Shown here piece after piece: positions 42,752-51,699 of a stretch of 64,000 nt of DNA. Source of the DNA: Achromobacter sp. RTa (lineage in GTDB: Bacteria > Pseudomonadota > Gammaproteobacteria > Burkholderiales > Burkholderiaceae_B); contig NZ_JPYO01000042.1 in assembly GCF_000757485.1 (NCBI RefSeq), positions 610,830 to 674,829 on the forward strand, read 5' to 3'. Every line of letters begins with the position of its first letter. Position 1 is the first letter of the stretch. A program made the position numbers and the translations under genes. The notes under the pieces were generated by a model. It was not told the origin of the DNA, ran no database searches, and worked only from the letters and a program-made list of their open reading frames with translations.

Positions 42752-43732
42752 TCAATTCCTCACCGGGATCCGCGCCGGGGACTCCACCCGGTTGTGCTCG
42801 CGCTTCTGCGCCTCGATGCGCTTCATGATCTGGCCGACGAAGCCGGTGGGGAACATGAAGATCACCAGGATCAGCGTCAGGCCCAGCAGGAATTGCCACA
42901 GGCCGGGGAAATAGGCGGCCGACACCAGCTTGACCGATTCGAATCCCACCGCGCCCAGGAAGGCGCCCGCCGCATGGCCCGCGCCGCCCAGGATGGTGAT
43001 GAACACGAACTCGCCCGAGCGCAGCCACGATCCGATTTCGGGCGTGACCAGTCCCTGCATCAACGCCAGGATGGCGCCCGAGAATCCCACCACCACGGCC
43101 GACAGCAGGTAGCCCTTCCACATGATGAAGTAGGCGGAGAATCCGAGATATTCCAATCGCGTTTCGTTGGTCTTGATCGCGGACAGGGCCTGGCCGCTGC
43201 CCGAGCGGAAATAGCGCTGCACCCACCAGGCCAGCGCCAGCGACAGGACGAGCGTCAGCACCAGCAGCGCGCGCTCGAAGGACTCCCGCTCCATCGTGAT
43301 GCCCGCGATGGCGGGACGCACGATGCGCAGGCCGTCGGAGCCGCCGGTCAGCGTATAGAGCTTTCCCAGCAACGCGAACAGCACCATGCTCAGCGCCAGG
43401 TTGAGCATGCCGAAGAAGATGCCGCGATAGCGCACCACGAACAGGCCGATCACGATCGCCGCCAGGAAACTGGCGAGCACGCCGGCCAGGATCAGCGTCA
43501 GCGCATCCGTGCCCGGCACGGCGCGCGCCAGGAAAGCCACGGTATAGGCCGAAATGCATGAGTACATCGCGTGGCCGAACGAAATCTGCCCCGCGCGGGC
43601 CATCACCGACACGCCGAGCGCCGCGATGGCGTAGGTAAGGCCGATGACGATGGGCGTGATGGTCCAGGAATACGTGTAGCCGAGAACGAGCGTGGCCAGC
43701 GCGGCCAGCAGGCTGATTGCGGGCACTTTCAT
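42752..43732 (-). CDS. Branched-chain-type ABC transporter permease (LivM-like)
   Basis: An inner-membrane permease of 326 residues with about nine hydrophobic segments. ISFGHAMYSCISAYTVAFL and the late GGAGHAAGAFLGAVGFE, the ATPase-coupling loop, are typical of LivM. The start at 43732 shares one base with the livH-like stop (TGATG). The C-terminal tail after the last helix is basic. Confidence 0.93.
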   Translation of the reverse strand: MKVPAISLLAALATLVLGYTYSWTITPIVIGLTYAIAALGVSVMARAGQISFGHAMYSCISAYTVAFLARAVPGTDALTLILAGVLASFLAAIVIGLFVVRYRGIFFGMLNLALSMVLFALLGKLYTLTGGSDGLRIVRPAIAGITMERESFERALLVLTLVLSLALAWWVQRYFRSGSGQALSAIKTNETRLEYLGFSAYFIMWKGYLLSAVVVGFSGAILALMQGLVTPEIGSWLRSGEFVFITILGGAGHAAGAFLGAVGFESVKLVSAAYFPGLWQFLLGLTLILVIFMFPTGFVGQIMKRIEAQKREHNRVESPARIPVRN

Positions 43733-44637
43733 CAGATCGTCCTCGCTTGGGCCACGGTGAACAGGCCGTGCGGCCGGATGATCAGCACCAGCACCATGAT
43801 GATGTATGGAACCGCCACTTCCAGCTCCGGCGCCGCGTAGACGGCTATGGCGCGGATGACGCCGATCAGCAGCGAGGCGATGAGCGCGCCGGTGATCTGG
43901 CCCAGCCCCGCGGTGGCGACCACCGCGAACGACAGCACGGTCATGTCGGTGCCCGCGCCGGGCACCAGCGACGTGGTCGGCGCGGCCATGGCGCCGCCCA
44001 GGGCGCCGAGCATGGTGGCGATGACGAAGGTGACGTAGCCGATCTTCTTGGCGTTGATGCCCAGCGAGGTGGCGACCTCGCGGTTGTGCGTGGTGGCGAC
44101 CGTCTGCTTGCCCAGCTTGGTGTGGCGCAGGAAGAATTCCAGGCACACATAGGCCAGCAGCGCCGTCACCGGGACGACGACCAATTGGTACGTGGTGTAG
44201 GTGATGTCGCCGAGCTCGATGTTCCCCAGGCGGTTGACCACCTCGCTGGCGCTGTAGGGCTGCGCGCCCCACAGCATGCGCTGGATGTCCTCCAGCATGA
44301 GGAAACCGCCGAAGGTGAGCAACAGTTTCAGGATGGGGTCGTAGTTCTGTGCGCGCCGGATGAGCAGGAACTCCATGATGCTGCCCAGCGCGAGCCCCAC
44401 CGCGACGGCCGCGACGAACAAGGCGGCGAACAGCAGGACGGGGGAGTCAGTCTTGGGCGCCAGGAACATCACGAAGCTGGCGGCCGCGTAGCCGCCGAAC
44501 GCGTAGAAGGCGCCGTGGGCGACGTTCAGGATTCCCATCACGCCGAACACGAGGGTTAACCCCATTGATACCAGGAACAGCAGACTGGCGTACGCCACGC
44601 CGTCCACCAAGGCGAGAGGCAGTAGATCCAAGGTCAA
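43732..44637 (-). CDS. Branched-chain-type ABC transporter permease (LivH-like)
   Basis: The first gene of the importer operon, a 301-residue permease with about eight membrane segments. The N-terminal LVDGVAYASLLFLVSMGLTLVFGVMGILNVAHGAFYAFGGY is the standard LivH opening. GALGGAMAAPTTSLVPG and IRPHGLF at the C-terminus are also diagnostic. No substrate specificity can be read from it. The promoter should lie upstream of 44637. Confidence 0.94.
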   Translation of the reverse strand: MTLDLLPLALVDGVAYASLLFLVSMGLTLVFGVMGILNVAHGAFYAFGGYAAASFVMFLAPKTDSPVLLFAALFVAAVAVGLALGSIMEFLLIRRAQNYDPILKLLLTFGGFLMLEDIQRMLWGAQPYSASEVVNRLGNIELGDITYTTYQLVVVPVTALLAYVCLEFFLRHTKLGKQTVATTHNREVATSLGINAKKIGYVTFVIATMLGALGGAMAAPTTSLVPGAGTDMTVLSFAVVATAGLGQITGALIASLLIGVIRAIAVYAAPELEVAVPYIIMVLVLIIRPHGLFTVAQARTI

Positions 44638-44951
44638 GCGTTTTCTCCCATTACGCTGAGCACCCGCCGCGCCCGCTCACCGCTGCCGCAACAACGGGAA
44701 TCGCAAGCCTTGCCGTGCGGGCTGTCGCCCTGGCGCGCACCGCGCGCCGATGTCTCGTTATCAACCTTTCCGTATCCGGCCGCAGCGTGTTGCGAGGCGG
44801 ATGGGAAGGCGCTTATCCGGCGCGCTCCGCGGGCCGTTGAGGGACGGGCGGAACCTGCCTGTTAATGGATTTGAAGTATAGGTATGCGCCTGTTCAGCGA
44901 CTATTTATCTTTGTGCAAGCCAGGTTTCGCGATCCGTAGAGAGGCCGCGCT
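44638..44951. promoter_or_regulatory. Intergenic region upstream of the liv-type operon
   Basis: These 314 bases separate two leftward operons and carry no convincing gene. The distal third (about 44850-44930) is A+T-richer. It contains TATACT (44880-44875 read leftward), a plausible -10 box without a clear -35 partner, which would give a 5' leader of roughly 230 bases. No intrinsic terminator for the upstream operon was found. Confidence 0.4.
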
Positions 44952-45491
44952 TCAAGGGTTTTCCAGCGCCATCGCCGCCAGCGGCGCGCGGGTCTGGTAG
45001 GCGGGGATGATGCGGATCTGCTGCTCGCCCGGCACCTGCACATAACGGCCTAATCCATCCGGCGCAAGCGCGCCCACGTCCAGGCTCGCCAGCGTGGCGC
45101 CGGCCGCGTCGCGCACTTCGATCCGCAGCAGCGGCGGCGCCAGGCCATACGGCTGCCCCGGCTGAGGCGCCAGCACGCGGTCGCTGCGCGCCTGCGAGAA
45201 CAGCGCCACGAAATCCGCCGCGTCGAATCCCCTCCCTGCTTGCGGCGGCGCCGTGGTCCAGTCCCGGGCGCTGCGGCTCATCCGCAAGGTGGCGTCCGGC
45301 GTGGCCAGGATCACCTGGGCCGCCTTGGCCGCGTCCCAGGCATACAGGCGCGCAGGCTTGCCGGAATCGTCGTGCAGGTGGGTATGGCCGCCATGCCCTT
45401 GCGGCGACTCGGCCGCCTCGCGCCATTGCCACAGCGACAAGGCGATGCCCGCCGCCAGCAGCATCGACCACCCGGCGCGGGCGGCGTTCAC
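44952..45491 (-). CDS. DUF4340-like protein of the Gld-type ABC module
   Basis: The product is 179 residues from a GTG start at 45491 that overlaps the upstream stop as GTGA. An N-terminal hydrophobic segment (about 8-22) is followed by a DUF4340-like body (LYAWDAAKAAQVILATPDATLRMSRSARDW, VQVPGEQQIRIIPAY). A histidine-rich patch (GHGGHTHLHDD) follows the anchor and might bind metal. DUF4340 proteins commonly end Gld-type ABC export clusters in Proteobacteria. Their biochemical role is unknown; a periplasm-facing accessory of the exporter is likely. Confidence 0.82.
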   Translation of the reverse strand: MNAARAGWSMLLAAGIALSLWQWREAAESPQGHGGHTHLHDDSGKPARLYAWDAAKAAQVILATPDATLRMSRSARDWTTAPPQAGRGFDAADFVALFSQARSDRVLAPQPGQPYGLAPPLLRIEVRDAAGATLASLDVGALAPDGLGRYVQVPGEQQIRIIPAYQTRAPLAAMALENP

Positions 45492-46870
45492 CGGCGCCTC
45501 CACCACATCAGCAGCCCGGCCAGGAGAGCCAACAAGGGCAAGGCCACGGTGCTGGTCCAGAAAACCGCGCGCATCTGGCGGTTGGTCAGCTCCACCCGGC
45601 GGTTCTCGTAGGGACGGGGCCGGATGGTCAGCCGCGCGTCCTCGCCCGCCAGCAACGACACCGCGTTGGTGAACAGCGCGCCATTTCCCAGCACGGCGAA
45701 ATGGCGGTTGGTCGCGAAATCGCTGTCGCCCGCGACCAGCAGCGTGGGCCGCGCCGAACCGTCTGCGCCGGCCGCCTGGGCGTTGCGCGTAGCCAGCGCC
45801 ATCAAGGCGTAGCGCGCAGCGGAACGGCCGGGCAGTTGCGCCTGGTCCGATGTCTGCGCCAGCGGCGTCACGACCACGCCCCGGGGCAGGCTGTCGCCCG
45901 CCGGCTCCAGGCCCGCGGCGCCCGGAAAGAAGCTCAAGGGCAGGCCGCGCGTCATCTTGTGACGCGTGTAGTCGCTGACGGCCGGGCTGCCGGGATCGTT
46001 GCGGTAGTGGCTGGCGGCATCCGCCAGCGCGCCCGGCGGCCGCGCGATCCCGAAATCGCCCAGCAGCGCGTCCAGGCCATGCGGCGCATCGGGTTCGAGC
46101 AAGAGCAGAGTCTTGCCGCCCGCCAGGGTCCAGTCCCGCAGCGCCTGCGCGTCGCCATCGCCGAACGGCGCGCGCGGGCCGGCCGCCACGACGACCGCGC
46201 ATTCCGGCAGCGCCTGCGCCAGGCTGCCCGCGTTCACGCCGCGGGTGGCGAAACCCAGCGTGCGCAAGGCATTGCGGGCCAGCGCCATGCCGTGCTGCTC
46301 GTGCACCTCCACGCGGGCCACCAGGTTTTCGTCGCCGTCGTGCTCTTCCAGATCGTCCAGTGACGACAGGCTGTCGAGCGGGGCCTCGCGATGGCCTTGC
46401 GTGAAGCAGACGGTCTGGGCGCCGCGCTGGCCGATGCGGATCAGCGCGTTGGTGAAATCCGTTTCGGTGCCTCCGTTGATCGTCATCCGGCGGGCGCCCG
46501 AAGCCAGCACTGCGCTGCCGGCGAACTGGATGCCCGCCTCGCGCGCTTCGGCCGGGCGCAGGGCCGGATCCACGCCGCGCACGCGGATCAGCGGATTGGC
46601 GCGCTCGTACTGGCGCAGCAGTTCCAGCGCATCGACCATGCTCTTGTTGCGCAAATCGTAGAACCAGGTCACCTCGACCGGCTGGCCGACCTGCCTGGCC
46701 ACCTCTATGCTCTCCGGCGCCAGGCTGTACAGGCGCTGCGCAGTGAGATCGACACGGCCCAGGTGGCGCGCGGCCCAGAGGTTCAGGGCCAGCAGCAGCG
46801 CCGCCACCGCCATGACGGGCAGCCACAGCGCCAGGCGCTGGCCGGCGCGGCGCACGGCATGGCGGTTCAT
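45488..46870 (-). CDS. GldG-like ABC-associated membrane protein
   Basis: The product is 460 residues with a membrane segment near each end (about 15-35 and 435-455) and a large periplasmic body between them. VDLTAQRLYSLAPES and VTWFYDLRNKSMVDALELLRQYE are the pattern of GldG/ABC-type uncharacterised transport proteins, and VVVAAGPRAPFGDGDAQALRDWTLAGGKTLLLLEP is the usual receiver-like segment. It starts at 46870, overlapping the GldF-like stop by four bases. It should form one complex with the ATPase and permease; the cargo is unknown. Confidence 0.87.
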   Translation of the reverse strand: MNRHAVRRAGQRLALWLPVMAVAALLLALNLWAARHLGRVDLTAQRLYSLAPESIEVARQVGQPVEVTWFYDLRNKSMVDALELLRQYERANPLIRVRGVDPALRPAEAREAGIQFAGSAVLASGARRMTINGGTETDFTNALIRIGQRGAQTVCFTQGHREAPLDSLSSLDDLEEHDGDENLVARVEVHEQHGMALARNALRTLGFATRGVNAGSLAQALPECAVVVAAGPRAPFGDGDAQALRDWTLAGGKTLLLLEPDAPHGLDALLGDFGIARPPGALADAASHYRNDPGSPAVSDYTRHKMTRGLPLSFFPGAAGLEPAGDSLPRGVVVTPLAQTSDQAQLPGRSAARYALMALATRNAQAAGADGSARPTLLVAGDSDFATNRHFAVLGNGALFTNAVSLLAGEDARLTIRPRPYENRRVELTNRQMRAVFWTSTVALPLLALLAGLLMWWRRR

Positions 46871-47580
46871 CGCAGCCTCCAGCGCTTCAGGTTGACGGCC
46901 GCCACCATCAGCGCCAGCACCGTCAGGCTGGCCAGCGTGACCGTGGCCGGACCGGGCAGCACGCCGCGAATGAAATCCACGTGCTGTGCCGACAGCGACA
47001 GCGCCTGGAAGAACGGCGACAACGCCGGGAAGGCGTCCAGCGCCGCGGGATAATCGATGAACCACAGCAGCACCAGGATGCCCCAGGTTGCGCTCGCCGC
47101 CACGATCTGGTTGGTGCAGGCGCTGGACACCGCGATGCCAATGGCCAGGAACAGCGCGCCATAGAGGAACACGCCGATGTAGCCGCCCGCAATGGGCCCG
47201 TAGTCGGGCTGCCCGTACCAGGCCAGCGGCAGCACCGCGGACGCCGTGCCCGCAAGCATCAGCGCCAGCACCGTAAGCCCGGCCGCGTACTTGGCCGCCA
47301 CCAGCGTGAAATCGGGCAGCGGCAGGGTCAGCAGCAATTCCAGCGTTCCCTGCCTGGCCTCCTCGGCGAACGCGCGCATGCTCACCAGCGGCATCACCAG
47401 GATCAGCAGAATCGTCATGTTGTGGAAGGCGGTCACCATCTTCCCCGTGCTGACGAAGAACAGGTTGAAACTGAACAGGTAGCCGGACAGGGCCCAGAAC
47501 ACGGCCACCACCGCAAGCGCCACGGGCGATCCGAAATCGGTGCGCAGTTCTTTGCGGTACAGGGCGAAAAAGCCTCTCAT
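46867..47580 (-). CDS. GldF-like ABC-2 permease
   Basis: An ABC-2 type permease of 237 residues with six hydrophobic segments, preceded by the amphipathic FFALYRKELRTDFGSP interface helix. The EEARQGTLELLLTLPLPDFTLVAAKY stretch after the second helix is characteristic of this family. The start overlaps the ATPase stop and the end overlaps the GldG-like start, each by four bases, so the three are translationally coupled. Confidence 0.9.
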   Translation of the reverse strand: MRGFFALYRKELRTDFGSPVALAVVAVFWALSGYLFSFNLFFVSTGKMVTAFHNMTILLILVMPLVSMRAFAEEARQGTLELLLTLPLPDFTLVAAKYAAGLTVLALMLAGTASAVLPLAWYGQPDYGPIAGGYIGVFLYGALFLAIGIAVSSACTNQIVAASATWGILVLLWFIDYPAALDAFPALSPFFQALSLSAQHVDFIRGVLPGPATVTLASLTVLALMVAAVNLKRWRLR

Positions 47581-48536
47581 GCGCGCCTCCGCAATGGCGC
47601 GTCGTTCGGCGCCAGCGCTGCCAGCAGCCGCGCCTCTACGGCGTCCTGCATGGACAGGACCGCGCGCAGTTCCGCGTGCGCGAGCACGATGCGCAGCACG
47701 GCGTCGCAGGTCGCCCCTCCCGCCGCCTGGCTGTCCCAGCCGATGCGCCACTTACTGTGCATTGCATCGATGGCCTCGGCATCGGCGCCCTTGACGCCGG
47801 GGCAGGCAAGCAAGGCGGCACGCAAGTCCGCGTGCCTTGCCTGGGGCAGCGCCAGGCTCAGCTGCAGCGCCGCCGGCGTTTCGCCCAGCGCGGCGTCCTC
47901 CACCAGGCGGCCCTGGCGCAGGATGGCGATGCGCGTGCACAAGGCCTCCACCTCCTGCATCAGATGGCTGCTGAACACCACGGCGCGCCCTTGCGCGCAG
48001 CGCCGGATCATCGCGCGCGCCTCGACGATCTGCACCGGATCCAGCCCGTTGGTGGCTTCGTCCAGCAACAGCACCGGCGGATCGTTCAGCACGGCCTGGG
48101 CCAGGCCCACGCGCTGCCGCTGCCCCTTGGAAAGGCGGCCGATCACCGTGCGCGCCACGCCTTGCAGGTCGAAGCCCTCGATGGCCCGCTCGATCGCCTG
48201 CCGCCTGGCCCCGGCGCCGCCGGCTACCTTCACGCCCGCGACGAAATCCAGGTACTGCAATACCGTCAGCGCGTCGTACAGGGGCGCGCGTTCCGGCAGA
48301 TAGCCGATGTCGGCGTTGCCGCGGCCCGCGGCCGGCCGGCGGCCGCGGATCGTGATGCGGCCGCTGTCGGGCGCATAGAAGCCCGCCATCAGGCGCAAGG
48401 TGGTGGTCTTGCCGCTGCCGTTCGGGCCCAGCAGGCCCACGATCTCGCCCGGGCCCACGGAGAGGCTCAGGGAGTGCAGGACCTGGCGCGGCCCGAACGA
48501 CTTGCAGACTTCATGCAGGGCGACAACCGGCTGCAT
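47577..48536 (-). CDS. Gld-type ABC transporter ATPase
   Basis: An ABC ATPase of 319 residues. Walker A is GPNGSGKTT, signature LSKGQRQRVGLAQAV, Walker B VLLLDEATNG, and the switch histidine is in SSHLMQEVEAL, matching ABC-2 export ATPases (GldA/NatA type). A C-terminal extension of about 95 residues follows the nucleotide-binding domain. GAGGG lies seven bases before the ATG and overlaps the stop of the preceding lactonase-like gene, nine bases away, which places all five genes on one transcript. Confidence 0.9.
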   Translation of the reverse strand: MQPVVALHEVCKSFGPRQVLHSLSLSVGPGEIVGLLGPNGSGKTTTLRLMAGFYAPDSGRITIRGRRPAAGRGNADIGYLPERAPLYDALTVLQYLDFVAGVKVAGGAGARRQAIERAIEGFDLQGVARTVIGRLSKGQRQRVGLAQAVLNDPPVLLLDEATNGLDPVQIVEARAMIRRCAQGRAVVFSSHLMQEVEALCTRIAILRQGRLVEDAALGETPAALQLSLALPQARHADLRAALLACPGVKGADAEAIDAMHSKWRIGWDSQAAGGATCDAVLRIVLAHAELRAVLSMQDAVEARLLAALAPNDAPLRRRA

Positions 48537-48545
48537 GGCGCGCCC

Positions 48546-49403
48546 TCAGTCGAAGACTTTGGTCTTGGCGTTCTGCGCGTGCTGCTCCGCGTCGTGGCTG
48601 TACCAGAGCTGGCCCTGCCGCGCATCGCGGATCTGCTTCAGCCGATCGATGGCCAGCATGGACGCCGCCGTGTTCCAGGTAATGCCCGGGATCACGCCCG
48701 CCTCGTTCTCGCCCGTGTAGATCGCGTCCGCCGCCAGCAGCACCGTGCCGGTGTTCTTCAGCTTGACCTGCAAGGACTGGTGGCCCTGGGTATGGCCCTT
48801 GGTGTCCAGCAGCACGATGGTGCCATCGCCGAAGAGATCGAAATCGCCCTCCACCTGGATGAAGTCATAGTCGCGGGTGGTGTCGAAGTCCTTCATGACG
48901 TAGGCGGCGCGCTGGAATTTTTCCGGCCACCAGGCGGCGCGCAGCTCTGCCTTCTGCACGACGTGGCGGGCCTTGGGGAACATCTTGATGTTGCCGGCGT
49001 GGTCCAGGTGGAAGTGCGAATAGACGACGTACTTCACGTCGTCCACGTCGAAGCCCGCGGCCTTCAGCTGGCGGTCGATAACTTCGTCGCGTCCCTGGAT
49101 GGAATTGAACGCCCCGCATAGCCCCTGGCCCCAATAGTTGGCGCAGTTGCCGTCGGCGGTGGCCTGGTTCATGCCGGTATCGAACAGCACCAGCCCGCGA
49201 GGGTGCTGGATGACATAGGCCGGCACGGGAATCTTGATCTTGGTGCCCACGTCGACCATGGCCGTCATGAAGCCCTTGTCCAGTTCGATCTTGCCGACGG
49301 ACAGCTGCATCAGCTTGATGTCCGGCGGCGCATCTGCCGCGTGGGCCCATCCGCCCGCCACGACCGCCGCCGCGCCTAACAGCGTTTTCCAACTCTTGCT
49401 CAT
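48546..49403 (-). CDS. Exported metallo-beta-lactamase-fold hydrolase, AHL-lactonase-like
   Basis: The product is 285 residues with a Sec signal peptide (cleavage near AHA|ADA). The metal motif HFHLDH (130-135) is followed by DTKGHTQGHQS and a late aspartate in AADAIYTG, the ligand set of the binuclear MBL fold. The FPKARHVVQKAEL segment and the lactonase-like spacing resemble N-acyl-homoserine lactonases, so quorum-signal or other lactone hydrolysis is possible. A periplasmic location is unusual for AiiA-like enzymes. It is the first gene of the Gld-type ABC operon. Confidence 0.85.
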   Translation of the reverse strand: MSKSWKTLLGAAAVVAGGWAHAADAPPDIKLMQLSVGKIELDKGFMTAMVDVGTKIKIPVPAYVIQHPRGLVLFDTGMNQATADGNCANYWGQGLCGAFNSIQGRDEVIDRQLKAAGFDVDDVKYVVYSHFHLDHAGNIKMFPKARHVVQKAELRAAWWPEKFQRAAYVMKDFDTTRDYDFIQVEGDFDLFGDGTIVLLDTKGHTQGHQSLQVKLKNTGTVLLAADAIYTGENEAGVIPGITWNTAASMLAIDRLKQIRDARQGQLWYSHDAEQHAQNAKTKVFD

Positions 49404-49716
49404 TGTTGTCTCCTCGGACCAACAGGGGAACCGCGGCCGGACGGCCGTGGCCGATCAGCCGGCGCCCGGTGTGTCCCGGGTTCGCCGCTGGCGTGCAAAG
49501 GGCAGGATGTCTTCTGTGTGCGGGCTTCTCGACGGCCGCGCAAGTCCGCGGCCGGAAACGGCATCTGGCGGCCGTTTTCCATGATGCGCAACTCTGACCC
49601 AAGCCCGAGGGAATGCCAATTGAGAATTGCTTAAGCAGGGCTTCAGCCGGCGCGAAGTGGCGGGGAATCCCTAATGGCATGCCGCTTCGCGGCCGGCTCG
49701 CCCGCCGCGAAGCGGT
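49404..49716. other. Intergenic stretch without a recognised gene
   Basis: These 313 bases lie between the aconitase-family gene end and the lactonase-like start, both leftward. Short open frames exist on both strands but have no start context or family features. The stretch around 49610-49640 (AATTGAGAATTGCTTAA) is A+T-rich and could hold the promoter for the downstream operon. No terminator hairpin with a T-run was seen. Confidence 0.4.
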
Positions 49717-51690
49717 TCAGGGCGCGTGCCGCGCCTGCAACTCCGCGAACGACGTCAGCTCGCCCGCCAGGGCGCTGGCCATGACCGTGGGCGGGCTGGC
49801 CAGCCAGACGCTGCCCGGGCCGGAGCGCCCCGGGAAATTGCGGTTGATGGCGCTGACCGTCACCTGCCCCGCATCGGTGGACGAGCCCGGTCCGCAATTG
49901 GCGCAGGCGCCGCAGGAAGGTTGAAGGATGCGCGCGCCGGCAGCCGCGAAGGTCCGGTCGTAGCCTCGCGCCACGCAATAGTCCCGCACCGCGGTGGTGC
50001 CGTACTGCAGATACAGCGCGACGCCGTCCGGAATGCCCAGGCCGCGCTCCACCGCCCAGGCCAGCACCTCGTGGTAGCGGTCGAAGTCCTCGCGCTTGCC
50101 GGCGGTGCAGGAGCCGCCATACGCGATGTCGACGCGAGGCCGATCCCGCAGCGATGTCAGGGGCACGCCGTTGCCCGGATCGCCCGGGGCGGCCACCAGG
50201 GGCGACAGGTCGCCGCAGTCCACCGTCAATGTCATGGCATAGGCGGCGCCGGGATCGCTGCGCATCCAAGGTTCAATGACCGCATCCACGCCGCGCCGTT
50301 CGCGCAGGAAGCGCGCCGTCTCGGCGTCCGGCGCCACGATGCCGGTCAGCCCTCCGAGTTCGGCGGTCATGTTGGTCAGGGTCGCGCGCTCGTCGATGGA
50401 CAGGGCCGCCACCGCCTCCCCCGTGAACTCGAATACCTTCCCCACCCCCGCGCCCGACCGGATTTCCGGCAGGGCCAGCAAATGCAGCACGACGTCCTTG
50501 GCCGTCACGCCCGGCGGCAACGCCCCCGCCAGCTCGACCCGCAACGACTCGGGCACGGTCAAGCGCACGGCGCCGGTGACGAAGGCGTTGGCCATGTCGG
50601 TGGTGCCCACGCCGAACGCCACGCAGCCCAGCGCGCCGCTGTGCGGCGTGTGCGAATCCGTTCCCACCACCACCTGCCCCGGCAGCGCGTAGCGTTCCGC
50701 CATCATGGCATGGGAGATGCCGGCCACGTTGGCCCCGTCGTCCCGCGCGGCCTCGGCCTCCGTCAGCGTGCGGTGCTGCCGCAGGCCATAGGCTTCGGCG
50801 AAGTCGCGCTGCGCCTGGCACATGGCGCGCACGTTGGGGACGATGCCGGCCCGCACGTGGTTGGGGCTCTCTTCCACGTAGGAAGTATGGTCCTCGAAGA
50901 CCACGATGCGCTCGCTGTCCACCAGGCGGAGCGGCCTTCCGAAACGGGCATGCAGCATATGGGCCGCCATTCCGGTGTAGTACTCATGGATGAAGCGCCA
51001 GTCTGCGCGGACGAACACGCCCGCCCCCGGCTCGGGCGCGGGCGGCGTCACGGACGTGCTCAGCAGATGCCGCTGGATGATTTTCTCGAACAGCGTGCGC
51101 GGCGCAGTATCCGCCGCGGCCGGCTGCGGCTCGACGCCGCCCAGCCGCGCCTGCCCGAACGCCAGCAGCCCCCCCGCCTTGACGATCTCGGCGGCCAGCG
51201 TGTCGCGGCCCGCCACGATTTCGTCTACGGTGACCTTTTCCCCCCGCCCCAGGCGTTCCGCCAGGCCCATGTCGGTGCTGGTGCACAGGCCGATGTTGTC
51301 GGCGTTCTGCCGGTAGATGCGCTCGAAGCTCTCGGCGATCACCAGCCGGACGCCCGCGGACTTCTCGGCCATGGGGCTGTGCTCGCGCGAAGACCCCTTG
51401 CCATAGCGCTTTCCGCCCACGACGACATTGACACCCGCCTGCCTGATCGCATCCACGCCGATCGGCAAGGCGTCGCCGGCCCGCAGGCCGGTGTAGGGAT
51501 ACCGGCCCAGCTTCTCGTCGAAATGGGTCAGGATCGGAACTGGCGTGATCTCATCGGTGGAAATGTCGTCGCGCAGCGGCCCGGCCTGCTCCTGGGTCAG
51601 GAATGAGCCCGTCAGCTGCGCAGCGATCCGCGCCGGATCGCGCGACAGGAAGAGCAGGCGCGCCGGCGCGTCGAGTACGTAGGTAGGCAT
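49717..51690 (-). CDS. Aconitase-family hydro-lyase with swivel domain first
   Basis: The 657-residue product is an iron-sulphur (de)hydratase of the aconitase/isopropylmalate-isomerase family. The LeuD-like swivel domain comes first (DDISTDEITP, GKRYGKGSSREHSP, ESFERIYRQNADNIGL), then a LeuC-like catalytic domain (VVGTDSHTPHSGALGCVAFGVGTTD). Cluster ligands are Cys528 (GGSCTAGK), Cys593 and Cys596 (SCGAC). It has no HEAT domain as in AcnB, and the order is reversed relative to AcnA. A Bug receptor gene precedes it by nine bases, so it probably acts in catabolism of an imported carboxylate. The substrate is unknown. Confidence 0.88.
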   Translation of the reverse strand: MPTYVLDAPARLLFLSRDPARIAAQLTGSFLTQEQAGPLRDDISTDEITPVPILTHFDEKLGRYPYTGLRAGDALPIGVDAIRQAGVNVVVGGKRYGKGSSREHSPMAEKSAGVRLVIAESFERIYRQNADNIGLCTSTDMGLAERLGRGEKVTVDEIVAGRDTLAAEIVKAGGLLAFGQARLGGVEPQPAAADTAPRTLFEKIIQRHLLSTSVTPPAPEPGAGVFVRADWRFIHEYYTGMAAHMLHARFGRPLRLVDSERIVVFEDHTSYVEESPNHVRAGIVPNVRAMCQAQRDFAEAYGLRQHRTLTEAEAARDDGANVAGISHAMMAERYALPGQVVVGTDSHTPHSGALGCVAFGVGTTDMANAFVTGAVRLTVPESLRVELAGALPPGVTAKDVVLHLLALPEIRSGAGVGKVFEFTGEAVAALSIDERATLTNMTAELGGLTGIVAPDAETARFLRERRGVDAVIEPWMRSDPGAAYAMTLTVDCGDLSPLVAAPGDPGNGVPLTSLRDRPRVDIAYGGSCTAGKREDFDRYHEVLAWAVERGLGIPDGVALYLQYGTTAVRDYCVARGYDRTFAAAGARILQPSCGACANCGPGSSTDAGQVTVSAINRNFPGRSGPGSVWLASPPTVMASALAGELTSFAELQARHAP

Positions 51691-51699
51691 GTCGGAGCG

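Noticed and set aside
42009..43559. Open frame joining the LivM region to LivG, looking like a fusion
   Set aside because: Only the part from 42749 onward is LivG; upstream of it another frame encodes the intact LivM with its own stop, so there is no fusion or frameshift.
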